From Nothophaeocryptopus gaeumannii (Eukaryota; Ascomycota; Dothideomycetes; Mycosphaerellales; Mycosphaerellaceae): 64,000 nucleotides of DNA. This document shows, in pieces, positions 31,442 through 42,918 of the stretch. The position numbers and the translations under genes are program-made. Under the pieces are notes generated by a model that saw nothing but the letters and a program-made list of their open reading frames with translations, was not told the origin of the DNA and made no database searches. Every line of letters starts with the position of its first letter. The stretch's first letter is position 1. Where the stretch lies: NCBI GenBank assembly GCA_031771865.1, contig JASISA010000027.1:1178001-1242000 (forward strand), in the 5' to 3' direction.

Positions 31442-32917
31442 GCTACGCTCGCTGGGACATCGATTTTGGTACCTGTCTCGCTGTTCTGGATATCTTGGTA
31501 TGTAAGGATATACCTGAGACATCGACAGTCTTTTACTAACACTCACGAGGGATAATTGTATACTATCTTCATGTTTAGCGTCGCTCCGAGGAGGATCCGA
31601 GGGAGGGACTTTCAGGAATTTCACGCGTCTTAATGGAAATCAGAGCCTCTTTTTCATCAAAGTGAAACTCAACTGTCTGTCCAAAAGTCACCAATGGACA
31701 GATAGTGCTTCCGAATCCGTTGGACGCGGACCGGCTTTGGATATTTTCGTGTGGCAACCATAGCTTTTGTCATCAATTGCTCTTTCATCAGCTTGGACTG
31801 ACTGTTGCCGCATGTGCTATGTCGTGGTTTGCAGCAGAATTGGAAGGCAGGAACTGGAACACCGGAATATCTTTCCTCGACTCTTCACGTGAGGCAACCT
31901 CTCACGGAAGCACTACTTGTGGGCAGAGGAGCAACTGGGTTTTCACAGCCGTCTTTCCTCCTTTCTCACTTACTCGCGAACTGCTTTCGATCGAAATCTC
32001 CCATCGTTATCTTTGCCAGCCGGAGTCAAGGCCCGCACGAATGATAAATCACGATATGTGAGAGAAAAGGCCAACCGACTAAAGCCATGCATACTGACAT
32101 TACCGCACGCATATTACGATTCAGCGTACCAAAATTAGTTCTCGAACAACCAGATGAACAATCACGATAGCCGCGCGGCAATCTACAACCCAATCTCGCG
32201 TGCGCGATGACGAGAGAGACCGTTCTCAAACCGCTTGAGGCGCAATACGTGCATGTTGCGCATCAATTGCATCTTGCCCATACCATCTAGCATCATCATC
32301 AATTTCAAAATGGAATTGCATCCTCTATACAAATCGCCGGGTTTCGTACCTAATGATCTACAAGATCGCCTATTCCAGAAAGATTGAAGCACGCACTATG
32401 TATGATGCTGGTGCCAAAACGATCACACGGGCAACACACCCACGCCACTCCAGGATCAGGAACACGCCGTCTTTAGAAGTGTCGCGCCGGTGTAAGATTT
32501 GTTGAATATTCGGAACACGCGTTTGTTGGCGAGCCAACTCATGACTGACCATTGACCGGGGTCATTTCACGAGATTTCGCCGGTATGGCCACAAGAACAC
32601 GCGAGCAGCTTTGCCAGCTCATTCACCGAACGCGCGCGCGCCACAGTTCGCGAACGACGCCGCCGCGTAGATACCGAATGCATCCTTGCATGCATGCATA
32701 TCTCTTATGACGCCCTAGTATATCTACAGCACATACATCTCTCCTGGCCCATCCGAAGACTAGTAGCACGGTAAGCATCTGTGCCAACACCTTCATCGCA
32801 CCAATTTACCGATCTCACACTCGCGTGACATGTCCGAGAAAAATGGACAGACAGCACATGCCAACAGACAGACAGACCCCTTTCCTTTCCTGCCTTTTCG
32901 AGAAGGTCATCGGCCTA
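31442..32917. other. Intergenic region, no gene seen
   Basis: 1.5 kb. Frames up to 118 codons lack motifs. CG-alternating patch at about 32630-32665 and a GCATGCATGCAT palindromic run near 32691. Confidence 0.45.
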
Positions 32918-34294
32918 TCAACCGATTTCCGGCAGAGTCACCCTCAGCTCCCTCAGCGTAAAGGCAACGACGTGCTCGTCTTCGTCAATGTCAAAGATGA
33001 ACTCATCGATGCCGACTGTGCCGTACTGCAGTGCGTTTTGACCATACCAAGTCGCGCAAGTGCTGGAGATGACTCCTTTCCTCAAAGGCGTGGTCTCGTC
33101 CAGCTGTGAGAAAATATGTAGACTGCCCTGAACGCTTGCTTCCTCTTCATCGTCCCCATTCTTCGCACCACCATCAGAGTAAAGAATCGTCCCATTACTC
33201 ACCCACCTCTCAACAATCACCCCCGGTTCGCCAATCTTGAACTTTGAGCGTAACACTCGAATCCAATCCCACCTCAGAGATTCTGGGTTGGGATGCTGCG
33301 AACGTCCCTCGCAAACTCCTTCCGAGCGTCGTCCCTCGCAGCCGTTTCAAGCGCAGGGAAAATCCCCCCTCACCCCAAAACCTTGGCCACCGATGATAAG
33401 ATCCAAGAAGTATCTAAGCGCAGGGAGATGTTGTGTTTCGTTTGCCTGTTTTGCTAAGACGATGAAACCGATGTTATAGTCTGGGGGAGAAGGACAAGGA
33501 TGGAAGAGTAAGAGAATATAGGTCGCAGGATTTCGTATACAAGTCAAGAGTGGGTGATTTACTAGTTTGTTGGCTTCGACGCGATAGATCTCCCATGGTT
33601 TACCGACAGAAGCTGTGAGGGACGTGGTGAAGGTATCTGGTTCCATCTACTCCCTCGTTGTCGAGGCTGGGAGGAATGAGGATGAGAGAATAGATTGACC
33701 GAGACGGATGAGATGGGATTGCGTGGAATAGTAGCCTCCAGCTGGGATTTCGGAGGCGAGGGGGGCCGTAGAAACCGCTGGATTTGCCGTTGGGGATTAT
33801 GGCGTTGCTGAGGTTTGAGGGAAAGGTGTAGGAGGTGTGGTTCATGCCTAGACGGGAGAAGAGTCTGGGCACGGTGGCTTCTGAGGCGTTTTGGTTGATG
33901 ATGTTGCTGAGAGCGAGGCCAAGGAGATTGTAGCCTCCATTGGAGTAGACAGGGGAAGTGGTGGTAGTCCGAACTGGATGGCCAATTCTTCGAGAGATGA
34001 GAGCTCGCCTGGTCCTGAGTGATCTCTGGAAATTCCGGCCATACGAGACGCAAGCGCTCCGAGTGTGACATGTGCCCAATCGACACAATGGATAGGGACG
34101 AAAGGAGTGTCTCCCGTTCGTGCGGCATCGTTCAGGACGCTTTGAAGCTCGATGAGGGCATGCTGGAAAGCGGTCGAGTTGGAGAGGTGTGTGGGAGGCG
34201 GAAACGCAGGGCCATTGGGAGGGCATGGATTGAATGCCGCAGAGACAACCGCGCTGATGCCAAAGAGGGTTGAGAAGAGTGTCGTGTACTTTAT
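32918..34294 (-). pseudogene. Beta-lactamase-family (serine hydrolase-like) secreted protein, decayed
   Basis: Pieces of one fungal beta-lactamase-like gene lie in order but in different frames. (1) A signal-peptide-like start (KYTTLFSTLFGISAVVSAAFNP) whose expected ATG reads ATA at 34292-34294. (2) VTLGALASRMAGISRD with the following EELAIQFGLPPL. (3) SPVYSNGGYNLLGLALSNII, the usual Tyr-Ser-Asn active-site block. (4) GGYYSTQSHLIRLGQSIL to SVGKPWEIYRVEANKL. (5) DYNIGFIVLA. (6) A C-terminal piece (ERWVSNGTILYSDGG) ending at 32918. The stretch expected to carry the catalytic SxxK between (1) and (2) is missing, and shorter losses occur between (2) and (3) and after (4). The enzyme can be neither translated nor active. 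Family members are secreted or membrane-linked hydrolases of unclear substrate. Confidence 0.8.
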
Positions 34295-34752
34295 GGTAAT
34301 CTCAAAGCTCCTGTGTATGCTGTCGATGCTGTTTCGTGCCTCGTCAACAACGAAGACTCCATCTTATACCAAAATCGATCTTCAAGAATAGCGTCCTGTT
34401 CTACGGTATAATCTTGGTTGCCTACAGCACATCTGCCATTCATTTGCTCCATCGTCACTCATCTCGCCGTCTTGCTGCGCTTCTCTCCATACCTACTTAG
34501 GCTGAGAGCTGAAGTTTGGACCCCTGGGATTGCGTACAAGAAGGCGCAGCTACAGAAGCTCTTGGCGCGACTTGAAATACGGTATGGCCAATGAGAAACG
34601 ACATTCGCCATCCTCCTACTCTTCATGTTATAGAGAATTCAATGCTCCACAGCGTTCGTCGGGGTGTAGTCCCAAACGATGGTATTCCCATGCGTCGCTT
34701 GCGAGTTGGAAGAGGTCCGAGCCTGCCCTGCTCCCTTTGAGAACATCACATC

Positions 34753-34960
34753 CTGCTGACAAGCTTCCACTGCATCGACTTCCATTCGACGCTGCTAGTT
34801 TTCCAATCATATGGCGAGAAAGATCATGCCTCCTGTCTCATCCACACCACACTCGCTGTTGGTCACTCTCTTGTGCTTGCTTTCGCTTGAGTGGATGAGA
34901 CCAAATTTTGCTCCTTTCTGCCAATGCAGCTGCCTTCTGCGTCCTCAATTCGAGTCCGGG
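34753..34960 (+). repeat. Diverged repeat, copy 1 of 3
   Basis: About 205 bp starting CTGCTGACAAGCT, containing CATTCGACGCTGC, TCTCATCCAC, CACTCGCTGTTGGTCACTC and TTCGCTTGAGTGGATGAGACCA, and ending TTCGAGTCC. The same ordered blocks recur at 35344 and 36084. Confidence 0.75.
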
Positions 34961-35343
34961 AAGCAGCTTCGATCACCTTTTTGCTCTCCAGGTCGTGTCG
35001 TCTTCGGTATCACTTCAAGACACTGCAAGCGCACGTGCATGCTGGATAATACTTGTGATCATGCAAGCGTTTAAGAAAGCATCTTGTTTTGATGTTCTTT
35101 ATGCTCGAACGTTTCGATTCCAGACCAGCGCACATGTCTTGCTAGATGGGCTCTTATGCGCTTGTGAAATAGAAGACCTGCACGACGTGAGTGGCCGTCT
35201 CAATTCGTGACCTGGGCACTGCGCTTCTCTTAACACTGGTGCCTTTGTCAGCAGCGCTGTTTCGTCCGAATCAGGTGCGTTTGGGACACGGTGCTTCATT
35301 CGAGTGCCGCTCTATCGCAACGTCCGCACCTATCTCCAGTCTC

Positions 35344-35547
35344 CTGCTGACAAGCTCCCAAACCCATCATCTCCATTCGACGCTGCCACTTTGCGTTGAT
35401 GTTGCGACAAAGAGCATGCAATTTGTCTCATCCACTTCCACACTCGCTGTTGGTCACTCTTTAAATGCATTCGCTTGAGTGGATGGGACAAAAGTTTTGC
35501 CATTTGGAGCCAACGTAGCTGTCAGCTGTCTTGAGTTCGAGTCCTGA
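35344..35547 (+). repeat. Diverged repeat, copy 2 of 3
   Basis: Same block order as copy 1: CTGCTGACAAGCT, CATTCGACGCTGCC, GTCTCATCCACTTCCACA, CTCGCTGTTGGTCACTC, ATTCGCTTGAGTGGATGGGAC and AGTTCGAGTCC. Best preserved of the three. Confidence 0.75.
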
Positions 35548-36083
35548 TGAGTGCTTGAATTGCGCTCCTTTCCTTTTGGCGGTCGGTCGGTCGTCTATGG
35601 TATCTTGCTCTAGTCCGCTTTGGCATGAAATGAGAAGACCATGCCAATGCGTGTGACGAAGCTGCCGACCTGCAATGAAACTTCATTGGCGCTGTCTCTT
35701 GAGAGTCTCCTTGGGAGTTACAGGTCGGTCTCCGTACGTGTTCCCGACGTTGTTTTCTCCAGTGCGTGATTTGAGGTTGTCAACAATGTTGCCAACTGCC
35801 CATGGGTGCTTCCATCGATGTCTCCTTCGATGTTTTCTCTGATATTTCCTTTCATCTACCCTCCCCCGACATACACTTCGATACAACCGTCGCGCAAACG
35901 ACTCGATGCTCTTAGGTCACTATGATGTGCCTCCCATTCGGCAGCATAGCTCTTCAGAACGAGCAGTACACAGCATTCTCATTCATCCCTAAGCCTTTCA
36001 CAGACGGTATCTTGCATCCTCTTCTGCAAATATGCCCCGATTGTAGAATCTCAAGCCTCACCATCCCTTGTCACTCCCACAGC

Positions 36084-36293
36084 TCTTGCTGACAAGCTCA
36101 TAGCTCCAAGTACACCCATTCGATGTTGGACCAGCTAGAAGACTCATATACCGTGTAGGACCAGACCACAATGTCTCATCCACTTCCACATTCATTTGAT
36201 GGTCACTCGCTGGTAGCATTCGCTTGAGTGGACGAGACCACATGTTGCTCCTTTTTTTTTTGGCGAGCTGCGAGCTCCTGGTTCGATTCCCGA
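36084..36293 (+). repeat. Diverged repeat, copy 3 of 3
   Basis: Blocks CTTGCTGACAAGCT, CATTCGATGTTGG, GTCTCATCCACTTCCACA, TGGTCACTCGCTGG, ATTCGCTTGAGTGGACGAGACCA and GGTTCGATTCC. The last block resembles a tRNA T-loop/box B, but no tRNA cloverleaf can be drawn around it. Confidence 0.7.
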
Positions 36294-36622
36294 GATGTAT
36301 TCGTCTTCTCTTCTCTTTCCTTTTACTTTCCTCATGTTCCTTTCCTCCCTGTCATTCTCTTTCTCTTGTCGCGCTATTGTTTTCCCCCATGCTCAGTACG
36401 ATGTGGATCCGTGGAGTCTTTCGCTCCTGATACTTCTGACGTGTTTCTCGCAAATTTGGCAACCTGTCGGCGATCCGGCACTCTCGTGCTCGCTAGTGGG
36501 CGTGATCGGAAGACGATTCGGCTAGAGTAGACAACTGTTCCTAGTTGGTGAGAGGGACCTTCATCGTCATATCATTGCATTTAAGCGTCAACTTTCATGG
36601 ACGCTCATATATGCATCTACAT

Positions 36623-38458
36623 CTACCAGCCTCCACCAGCAGCATGCGCGAGTGCGTTCACTCGATCGACATCCCCGCCAGCCTTCTCCTTTCCAACGTC
36701 GCTCTCCACGACTCTGTATGTCGTCGTCAAAAGTGTCTGTGATTCCACGCCGGTTGTATGCGACCAATGCTCCAAGAATCGCTTGACCTGCCCATGATCA
36801 ATCCCGTCTACCACATCAGGATTTGAATCGTCAGCTCCAGATATCACCGAGTCTCTCGCAGGTGAGCGCTCCATATCTGTGTCGCCGTCTGCATCTGTGT
36901 CGGCGTCACTGCTCGATTCAGCGCTCCAATATGCCTCGTCAACTTTCTGCAACCATTCTCGTTGCGCGGGTATCATTTCTTGATCTTCGCTGCCATTCTC
37001 GATTCCAGTGCCGCCGACCTGCCGTAGTGTCGCGACGTCTCCAACTTTGATCTGGCCTCCGCCATTCGTGCATCCTCCAGGACAAGCCATGACTTCGACG
37101 TATGCGTATTCGTCCTCTGTTCCACCAGCGGAAGCAGCGCCAGGTCTGCGCACACCGCCCACTTTCCGCCCAGATGCGCCGGGCATGCGGCTTGCTTTCG
37201 CTGGCTTCAGTCTTCGAACGAGGTTCTGGATGTTGCGAAAGCCATAGTAGCGTGCTGCTTTGAAGATTGCTCGGCCGTCTGCATCGATAATGCTGTATTC
37301 GGAAACATCATTATTTCGCCCTCGCTGAGCCATGATCTGAGATCCGTAATGCTGTGACTGTTTGGTCTTGAGGATGTGCCAAAGATAGCCACCGCTGGTG
37401 CCAATTTTGTCTGTGTCGCCTCGCTTGCGCTTCTGTCCTCGTTGTCGTCCGAATAGATACTCGTTGACAATGGGCTCCGGGAATGGAGGTAGATCTACCA
37501 CAGGATGCTTCGGTAGTCCAGGAAAGCTGACATTGCGGCTCTCCGCAAGCATGAGAAGTTCACGAGCGGTGATCACGCAGTCCACGTCTCGGACTGCATC
37601 TCCCTCTTGGCCATGCCATGAATAAGAAGTAAGCTCGCTCCGTGAGGCTTCCAACTTCTTGTCGAAGCACGGCATGATCGCAAGATGCCATACATTTTGC
37701 GGCGCAATACCAAACTTCTTTGCCAGGACTGACTTGACGAGAACGCCAGTCAATGCCTGTGGAGACTTCAACTTGCTCAGGTGTGGCAAGATATGCGAGT
37801 GCGTCTTCTCGGCATAACAGATCCATCCAGGACAAGCAGATGTAATGACCGGCTTCTTCTGTCCTTCTGGCAATGCAGTCAAGCTCTGCTCTACCTCATC
37901 CGCCACAGCAACCAGACTCGCCTCTCGCATCACATTCGTATCCAAGACCCATGCGAAGCCGGAATTGTGTTTGCCACCGCTCCTCACACCCAACGGCCCA
38001 CTCAGCAACTGGCTGATCATATTTCCCACATCTCTTTCAGACACATTATATGTCGCAGCCAAACTCGCTCGTGCTTGTGGGCTGACACTTGCCACAAAGA
38101 CCTTCCCGTCTCCACAGCCCACGCAGCTTTCGCCGTTGCAATTGCTGCTCCCAACTGCATCTGGCACTTGGATCTCGTGATAGCGGTCCAGTGTATCCAA
38201 AACTTCGCCATGGCTCTGCAAACTAACGAGCACGGCTTCCGCACTCGTCACACAGCCCGAGCAAGCCAGACAATCGGTCAGGGAGATCTGCGCCGGCGGT
38301 GCGATTGTCCCGCTGTTCACTTTATCCTCAGTAGTGACCTCGTACGCATTGCCATCGTCTTCTGGCTGTTGTCTTGGTAGAGTCTCGACAGGTTTTATGC
38401 ACGCAACGCCCGGATTGATGAAGTCATTCAGGTCGTCGGCGGAGAGAATGGCAGACAT
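36623..38458 (-). CDS. NAR1: Cytosolic Fe-S cluster assembly factor Nar1
   Basis: Single exon, 611 aa. The N-terminus SAILSADDLNDFINPGVACIKPVE is the signature of Nar1. The N-terminal cluster ligands are Cys20, Cys63, Cys66 and Cys69 (CLACSGC). The hydrogenase-like core carries ITSACPGWICYAEK and IMPCFDKKLEASR and, near the C-terminus, VEVMACPGGCTNGGGQI. These supply the ligands of the second cluster. Nar1 is an iron-only-hydrogenase-like protein of the CIA pathway that helps pass Fe-S clusters to cytosolic and nuclear proteins. The C-terminal quarter has a Ser/Asp-rich insert (SAESSSDADTDADGDTDMER) that looks disordered. It is divergent from RPB12 across 454 bp. Confidence 0.95.
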   Translation of the reverse strand: MSAILSADDLNDFINPGVACIKPVETLPRQQPEDDGNAYEVTTEDKVNSGTIAPPAQISLTDCLACSGCVTSAEAVLVSLQSHGEVLDTLDRYHEIQVPDAVGSSNCNGESCVGCGDGKVFVASVSPQARASLAATYNVSERDVGNMISQLLSGPLGVRSGGKHNSGFAWVLDTNVMREASLVAVADEVEQSLTALPEGQKKPVITSACPGWICYAEKTHSHILPHLSKLKSPQALTGVLVKSVLAKKFGIAPQNVWHLAIMPCFDKKLEASRSELTSYSWHGQEGDAVRDVDCVITARELLMLAESRNVSFPGLPKHPVVDLPPFPEPIVNEYLFGRQRGQKRKRGDTDKIGTSGGYLWHILKTKQSQHYGSQIMAQRGRNNDVSEYSIIDADGRAIFKAARYYGFRNIQNLVRRLKPAKASRMPGASGRKVGGVRRPGAASAGGTEDEYAYVEVMACPGGCTNGGGQIKVGDVATLRQVGGTGIENGSEDQEMIPAQREWLQKVDEAYWSAESSSDADTDADGDTDMERSPARDSVISGADDSNPDVVDGIDHGQVKRFLEHWSHTTGVESQTLLTTTYRVVESDVGKEKAGGDVDRVNALAHAAGGGW

Positions 38459-38912
38459 GGTGCTTCGGCGGCGGCGTTCAGCGGGGCAGTCGAATCGTCC
38501 GTTTCTCGTCGCAGTAGAAGGAGCCTCGACTAGGACACATAGATGTATGAAGACCTCCGTTCAGAAGAAGGCGGTCGAGTAGTGAAGCGGTGAAGTGGAT
38601 AAGTAGTGATGTAGTGGTGGGCGAGTAGTTAATCACAGAAGTAATCCGAATCATTTCTAATGGTTCCGACAAAGCAGCGCCCGCCCACACAATCGTGCCA
38701 CACACCGATCTCGCGCCCGCGGCGAAAGGCAAAAAAGCAAAGGAAGCACAGATCCCTGCAACTTCTGCGGTCTTCTTCGTCACATGCACGCCAAGACCGC
38801 CGCCAACCTGCAAGCCGCGACCGGAAAGAACATCTCCGTTCAGCAACTGCGACCTTGCAACCACCTCCTTACCTTAACCGCCTCCACACAACCCACTACC
38901 ATCATCGCAACC
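38459..38912. promoter_or_regulatory. Shared divergent promoter of NAR1 and RPB12
   Basis: 454 bp between the two start codons. No clear TATA element; rich in short pyrimidine tracts on the RPB12 side, as in many fungal housekeeping promoters. Confidence 0.45.
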
Positions 38913-39256
38913 ATGTCCCGCGAAGCCTACACCCCTCCCACCCTCTCCCAAAACCAATCCAACCCCGCCGCCTCGGCCAGCAACACAACCGGCGCAGGCG
39001 CCTTCAACATAACCGGCCAAGGCAGCACCTTCGAAGACACCAGCAAGCCCGTCGCGTACCTATGCGGCGACTGCGACAACAAAGTGGTGTTGAAGAAGGG
39101 CGATCCGATTCGGTGTAAGGAGTGTGGGTATCGGGTGTTGTATAAGGAGAGGACGAACAGGTGAGTAAGGAAGGGACAGATGGGAGGCAGGGCGCATGGG
39201 GAGGAGAGAGCGATACTGACGTGTCTGGTAGGATGATTCAATTCGAGGCGCGATGA
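38913..39256 (+). CDS. RPB12: RNA polymerase I/II/III shared subunit RPABC4 (Rpb12)
   Basis: Exons 38913-39160 and 39232-39256 give 90 aa. The 71-bp intron (GTGAGT, ACTGAC branch, GGTAG) splits an Arg codon near the end so that the last residues read RMIQFEAR, the conserved Rpb12 C-terminus. The zinc ribbon is at about 50-70: YLCGDCDNKVVL with CGDC, then IRCKECGYRVLYKERTNR with CKEC. The first 45 residues are a Ser/Asn/Thr-rich extension. The subunit is common to all three nuclear RNA polymerases. The upstream frame from 38784 is not used: it has no fitting start and the conserved part begins later. Confidence 0.93.
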
Positions 39257-39830
39257 GTTGAGCGGTGGGTGAAGAGAGGGCTATCGCAAGAAAGAAAAGG
39301 GCTCGAGGAAGATCGCTTCGTCTCAAACGTTAGGAGCGGTTTTCCGCTAGAGACTGCTTCAAAGAAATCAACACGATACTAGTCGAATGACAGCATGAGC
39401 ATCAGCGAAGGCGCAAAGGAGCACATGCGAAGGCTGTGAGAAAAAAGAAGCGCTACTTGAAATTGAAGGCGAAACGACCTTCACATTCAGACCGCTTCAA
39501 CGAAGGTACAGGGGTATGGACTGCGCTGCTCCAGCAGCAGCAGCATGATTTAAGCAGTAAATTCCACTCCGAGGAGGAGCAATACAAAACAGCCCCCAAA
39601 TGCATGCGCGGTGCGTCCGGCGCTGACGGCTTGCAAGCAACACAACTTGTCTCTCTTCCTCTCTCATTCCCTCATGCGAGGGCACTTTGTTCTTCGCCTG
39701 TAATCGTTACACATGCCGCCGTAATTCACAGTCAAAGCGCCGGGTCTGTCGTTGAATCCAGGTATGCAATGCTTTACTCTCCGCCATGCCATGTTGCGCC
39801 GCATCTCAAATCTACCAGAGCAGTCTTCGT
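39257..39830. other. Shared 3' region of RPB12 and COT1
   Basis: 574 bp between convergent stops. It includes a CAG-rich run at about 39532-39545. No gene seen. Confidence 0.55.
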
Positions 39831-41908
39831 TCAGCTTCCCTTGAAAGCGTCGAACCGCTTGTACGTGTACCCAATGAAGGGCAGGCTCATGGTGGAATCG
39901 TCACCCATTGCCTCGGTCTGGGCGCGAAGTTGGGCAGAGTTGTCGACCTGTGGAATCTCATCGATAGGGAAGTATTGCGTGTCGACATTGCTCTGGAGCT
40001 TAGGCTCAAACGGAGCACGAATCTTGCGGAGGCCGTCCCAGTTTACACCATGGAAGAAGGGATGAGCTTTAAGCTCTGCGGCGCCATGCACGCGACCCAG
40101 ACGGTTCTGAGAGTCGCAGATCAAGCTTCGGATGAAATGCTCTGCTTCTGGCCCCAGCTGCTGATCCGGTGGGAACTGAAGGTGGCGCGGCCAGTCGACA
40201 ATCTTTCGGTAGGTGTCATGAGGCTCTTCTGCGCAGAACGGTGGCCAGCCAACCAGGCACTCGAACATGATGGTACCAACGCTCCACCAATCGCATCCGA
40301 AGTCGTAACCCTTTCCACTGAAGATCTCCGGTGCGATGTAGTCTGGAGTACCGACGGTGGAGTATGCAAGCTGGCGTCGCGACTTACGCCAGGTGTTGAT
40401 CTGGTTGCGGTTCGAAACAGTGAGCTGAATCTGGTCGATGGAAACACTGTTTCGGTTCTGAGCCAGAGATTTCGACTTGTTGGACGACATCAACTGTTGA
40501 TAATATGACGCCGAGTGTTCCTTGGAGAAACCCGTCGACAATCCGAAATCGGTAAGCTTGATGTGTCCGCCCCGGTCCAGGAGGATATTGTCAGGCTTGA
40601 TGTCGCTGTTACAAGTCAGCATGGTTGATAGGTCTGGAACGGTGATGTACTCACCGATGAATAAACCCTAGCTTGTGGACCGCTTCAATCGCAAGGGTGA
40701 TCTCTGCCATGTAGAACCTTGTGATGTCTTCCGAGAAGATCTCGTACTTGATGAGCATAGTCATCAGATCACCACCGGGCAAGAACTCCATCAGCATGTA
40801 CAAGAAAGTCTTGTCTTGGAACGAAGTGTGGAGCTTTACGAGCCATGGGCTGTCCGCGTTGGCCAGAATGTCACGTTCAGCACGGACGTGAGCAAGCTGG
40901 TCCTTCTTGTGCTGTTGCACGCATCAGTGACTGCTTTCATTTCCAGACGTCGATGTACCATACCATCTCCTGCTTGATAAGCGATTTGAGAGCATATATC
41001 TTGCCGTCATGCTTCCTCTGTACCAGACGAACTTCTCCAAACGCACCCTTACCGATGATCTTGAGAGTATTGTAGTTTTGCGGTCTCTCGTGCGTGCGCA
41101 AAAATCGAAGAAAGTTGGCCTCTGACTTTCTCATCGAGTTTCTCTTAGCATCCTTGCGGCTCTCCGAGAGGTTTGGATCGTTCAGGTCGGCTTCAAGCTG
41201 CTTGGATCTGTATCCGAGTCAGTATTCGCTCCTGCCTCATCTGGAAGAAGGCTCCTACCTCTCATTGCGGGCACGTGCTCTTTCCACATTCTCTTTGAAG
41301 AACTCTTGAGTGAGCATCTTCTGCACCTTCACTCTCTCGGTGATGGTGTTGGAGTATTTGTCGGGGTTCTTTGCCGGCGGCTCGTCCTCGTAAATGCTAG
41401 CCTGTTGAGGCATCGCTGGCATCGGGGCATTCAGATAGCTGCTGCCATAGCCGCGAGGGTCTCCAGCAGTTCGTGGTCTCGAGGTCGCGGGTGAGGGCTG
41501 TCGGTTGTATGGACTGGCGGATCGTGGGGTGTTACCGCCGCCTAGATGCTGATGAGAGAACTGGTGGGCAAGGCCATTTGTCACGTCATTGAATCCTCCT
41601 GGAGAGCGGTACCCTGCCCCGGGTGAAGCATTGCTGGCGTACTGCTGATACCCATTGGGATTATTGTAGAAGTAGCCCTGATTGCTGATCCCACTGGTGG
41701 TCTGCTGAGTACCCCAGACCTCTTGCTGGCCAGCGGAGTTCGGAAATGGCTGTGGGAAAGTGGACGGCGTGGTAGGGAAGGCTCTGCCCTGCTCGGCGGC
41801 GAAGTTGGGCGGGTTGGTGAAGCCAAAGTTCAATTGCAGGCGGTTCGGATTGCGGCTATCGCCCTGCTGCGATTGCTGCGACTGCTGCTGCTGCTGGTTG
41901 TAGGCCAT
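39831..41908 (-). CDS. cot-1: NDR-family kinase COT1 (Cbk1/Orb6 orthologue)
   Basis: Exons 41259-41908, 40964-41207, 40655-40911 and 39831-40605 give 641 aa. The introns of 51, 52 and 49 bp have GTAGGA, GTATGG and GTGAGT donors and CAG acceptors and keep frame. Residues 1-200 are Gln/Asn/Pro-rich with a poly-Gln run. The Mob-binding N-terminal regulatory region follows (RSKQLEADLNDPNLSESRKDAKR). Kinase: GKGAFGEV 269-276, Lys291, HRDIKPDN with Asp385, DFG 403-405, then the long insert typical of NDR kinases and an AYSTVGTPDYIAPE activation loop. The C-terminal hydrophobic motif FIGYTYKRF carries the regulatory Thr631. The family controls polar hyphal growth and septation with Mob2. Confidence 0.95.
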
Positions 41909-42918
41909 GGTGACCACTGCGAGAGAGTTAACGAGTGTAGTGCAGCTTGAGATTGCGCTCACATGCCTCTGTGACAGAGCAGCGCACACCTCGCACTTGG
42001 TGGATTGTATGGTGTGGTGTAGCGAGGGAGAGTTCCAAGACCAAGGAGTAAGGTAAGGGGTGATGCTCGAGGCGGTCAAGTTCCTCCGTGGCGAAGCGGT
42101 TGCTGCAACCAAGGCAGGAGCGCGCGCCCGCGAACAACGCACTTTGACCTGAAATCTGTATGTGCGCCTGTCAAGGAGTGTATGCTTCCGTCTCGATCAA
42201 TTGAGCCGACTATGAGAGGAACGAAAGAACAGACAACCGGCACCTCGCTCTCAAGTCTGCAATGTGAAACAAAGTGCACCCCACGACGACCCTGGCCGCG
42301 AGGGCCCGGAGCTTCGATCCCCGTTGGCTAGCGAAAGTGGGCCGTTCCGCTCCGATACCACAATCCCTGTCTTCGCATGTGTACCTCGCAGCGACATGTG
42401 AAGCTCATGCAAGCCACTTCAGTGTCGATGCTGATGAAGCGTGCTCGAGCGTGTGCGAGAGGACCAAGCTTTCTTCCATTTACAAAGGCAAGCGGATATG
42501 GCGCAAGTACCCGCTTGCCGAACGTATATACATGGTTCAGAAGCCCAAACCGTCCGTAGCGACAGCCACGGAGTCGACCAGGACAGACAAAGCACTGTCT
42601 TCGTGGCCAATCAAGTCTTGGAAGACTGCTTCTGAAGGCAGCAGCTGAGAGAGGATATCCAATCCTGAGAAAGAGATAGACATCCGTGCGCCAAATAAGG
42701 CCTTCTGGAATCTGCATGTTCTCCGTACACGCCCGAAACCATAGGTCTTTAGCCAGAGAGCCTCAACCTACAAGCGCGTAACGTATTCTGACAGCGCAAA
42801 TTGACTCCCCGGATCTATTGTGCGAGAACCAGGGAGCCTTCGAATGCTCCATTGCTCATGTTCATGTCGCGCCTGCGAGTGAATTAGCCCATTGGCCATC
42901 ATAACCAGCGCATCTTAT
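41909..42918. other. Region upstream of COT1
   Basis: 1 kb. Probable 5' UTR and promoter of COT1 (minus), then the 3' region of the zinc-finger gene. Open frames have no motif. Confidence 0.5.

Noticed and set aside
36084..36300. tRNA gene suggested by GGTTCGATTCC
   Set aside because: No acceptor stem, D-arm or anticodon arm can be paired at the right distances; kept only as part of a repeat.
39436..40508. Long plus-strand frames opposite COT1
   Set aside because: They are antisense to the well-supported kinase exon 4.
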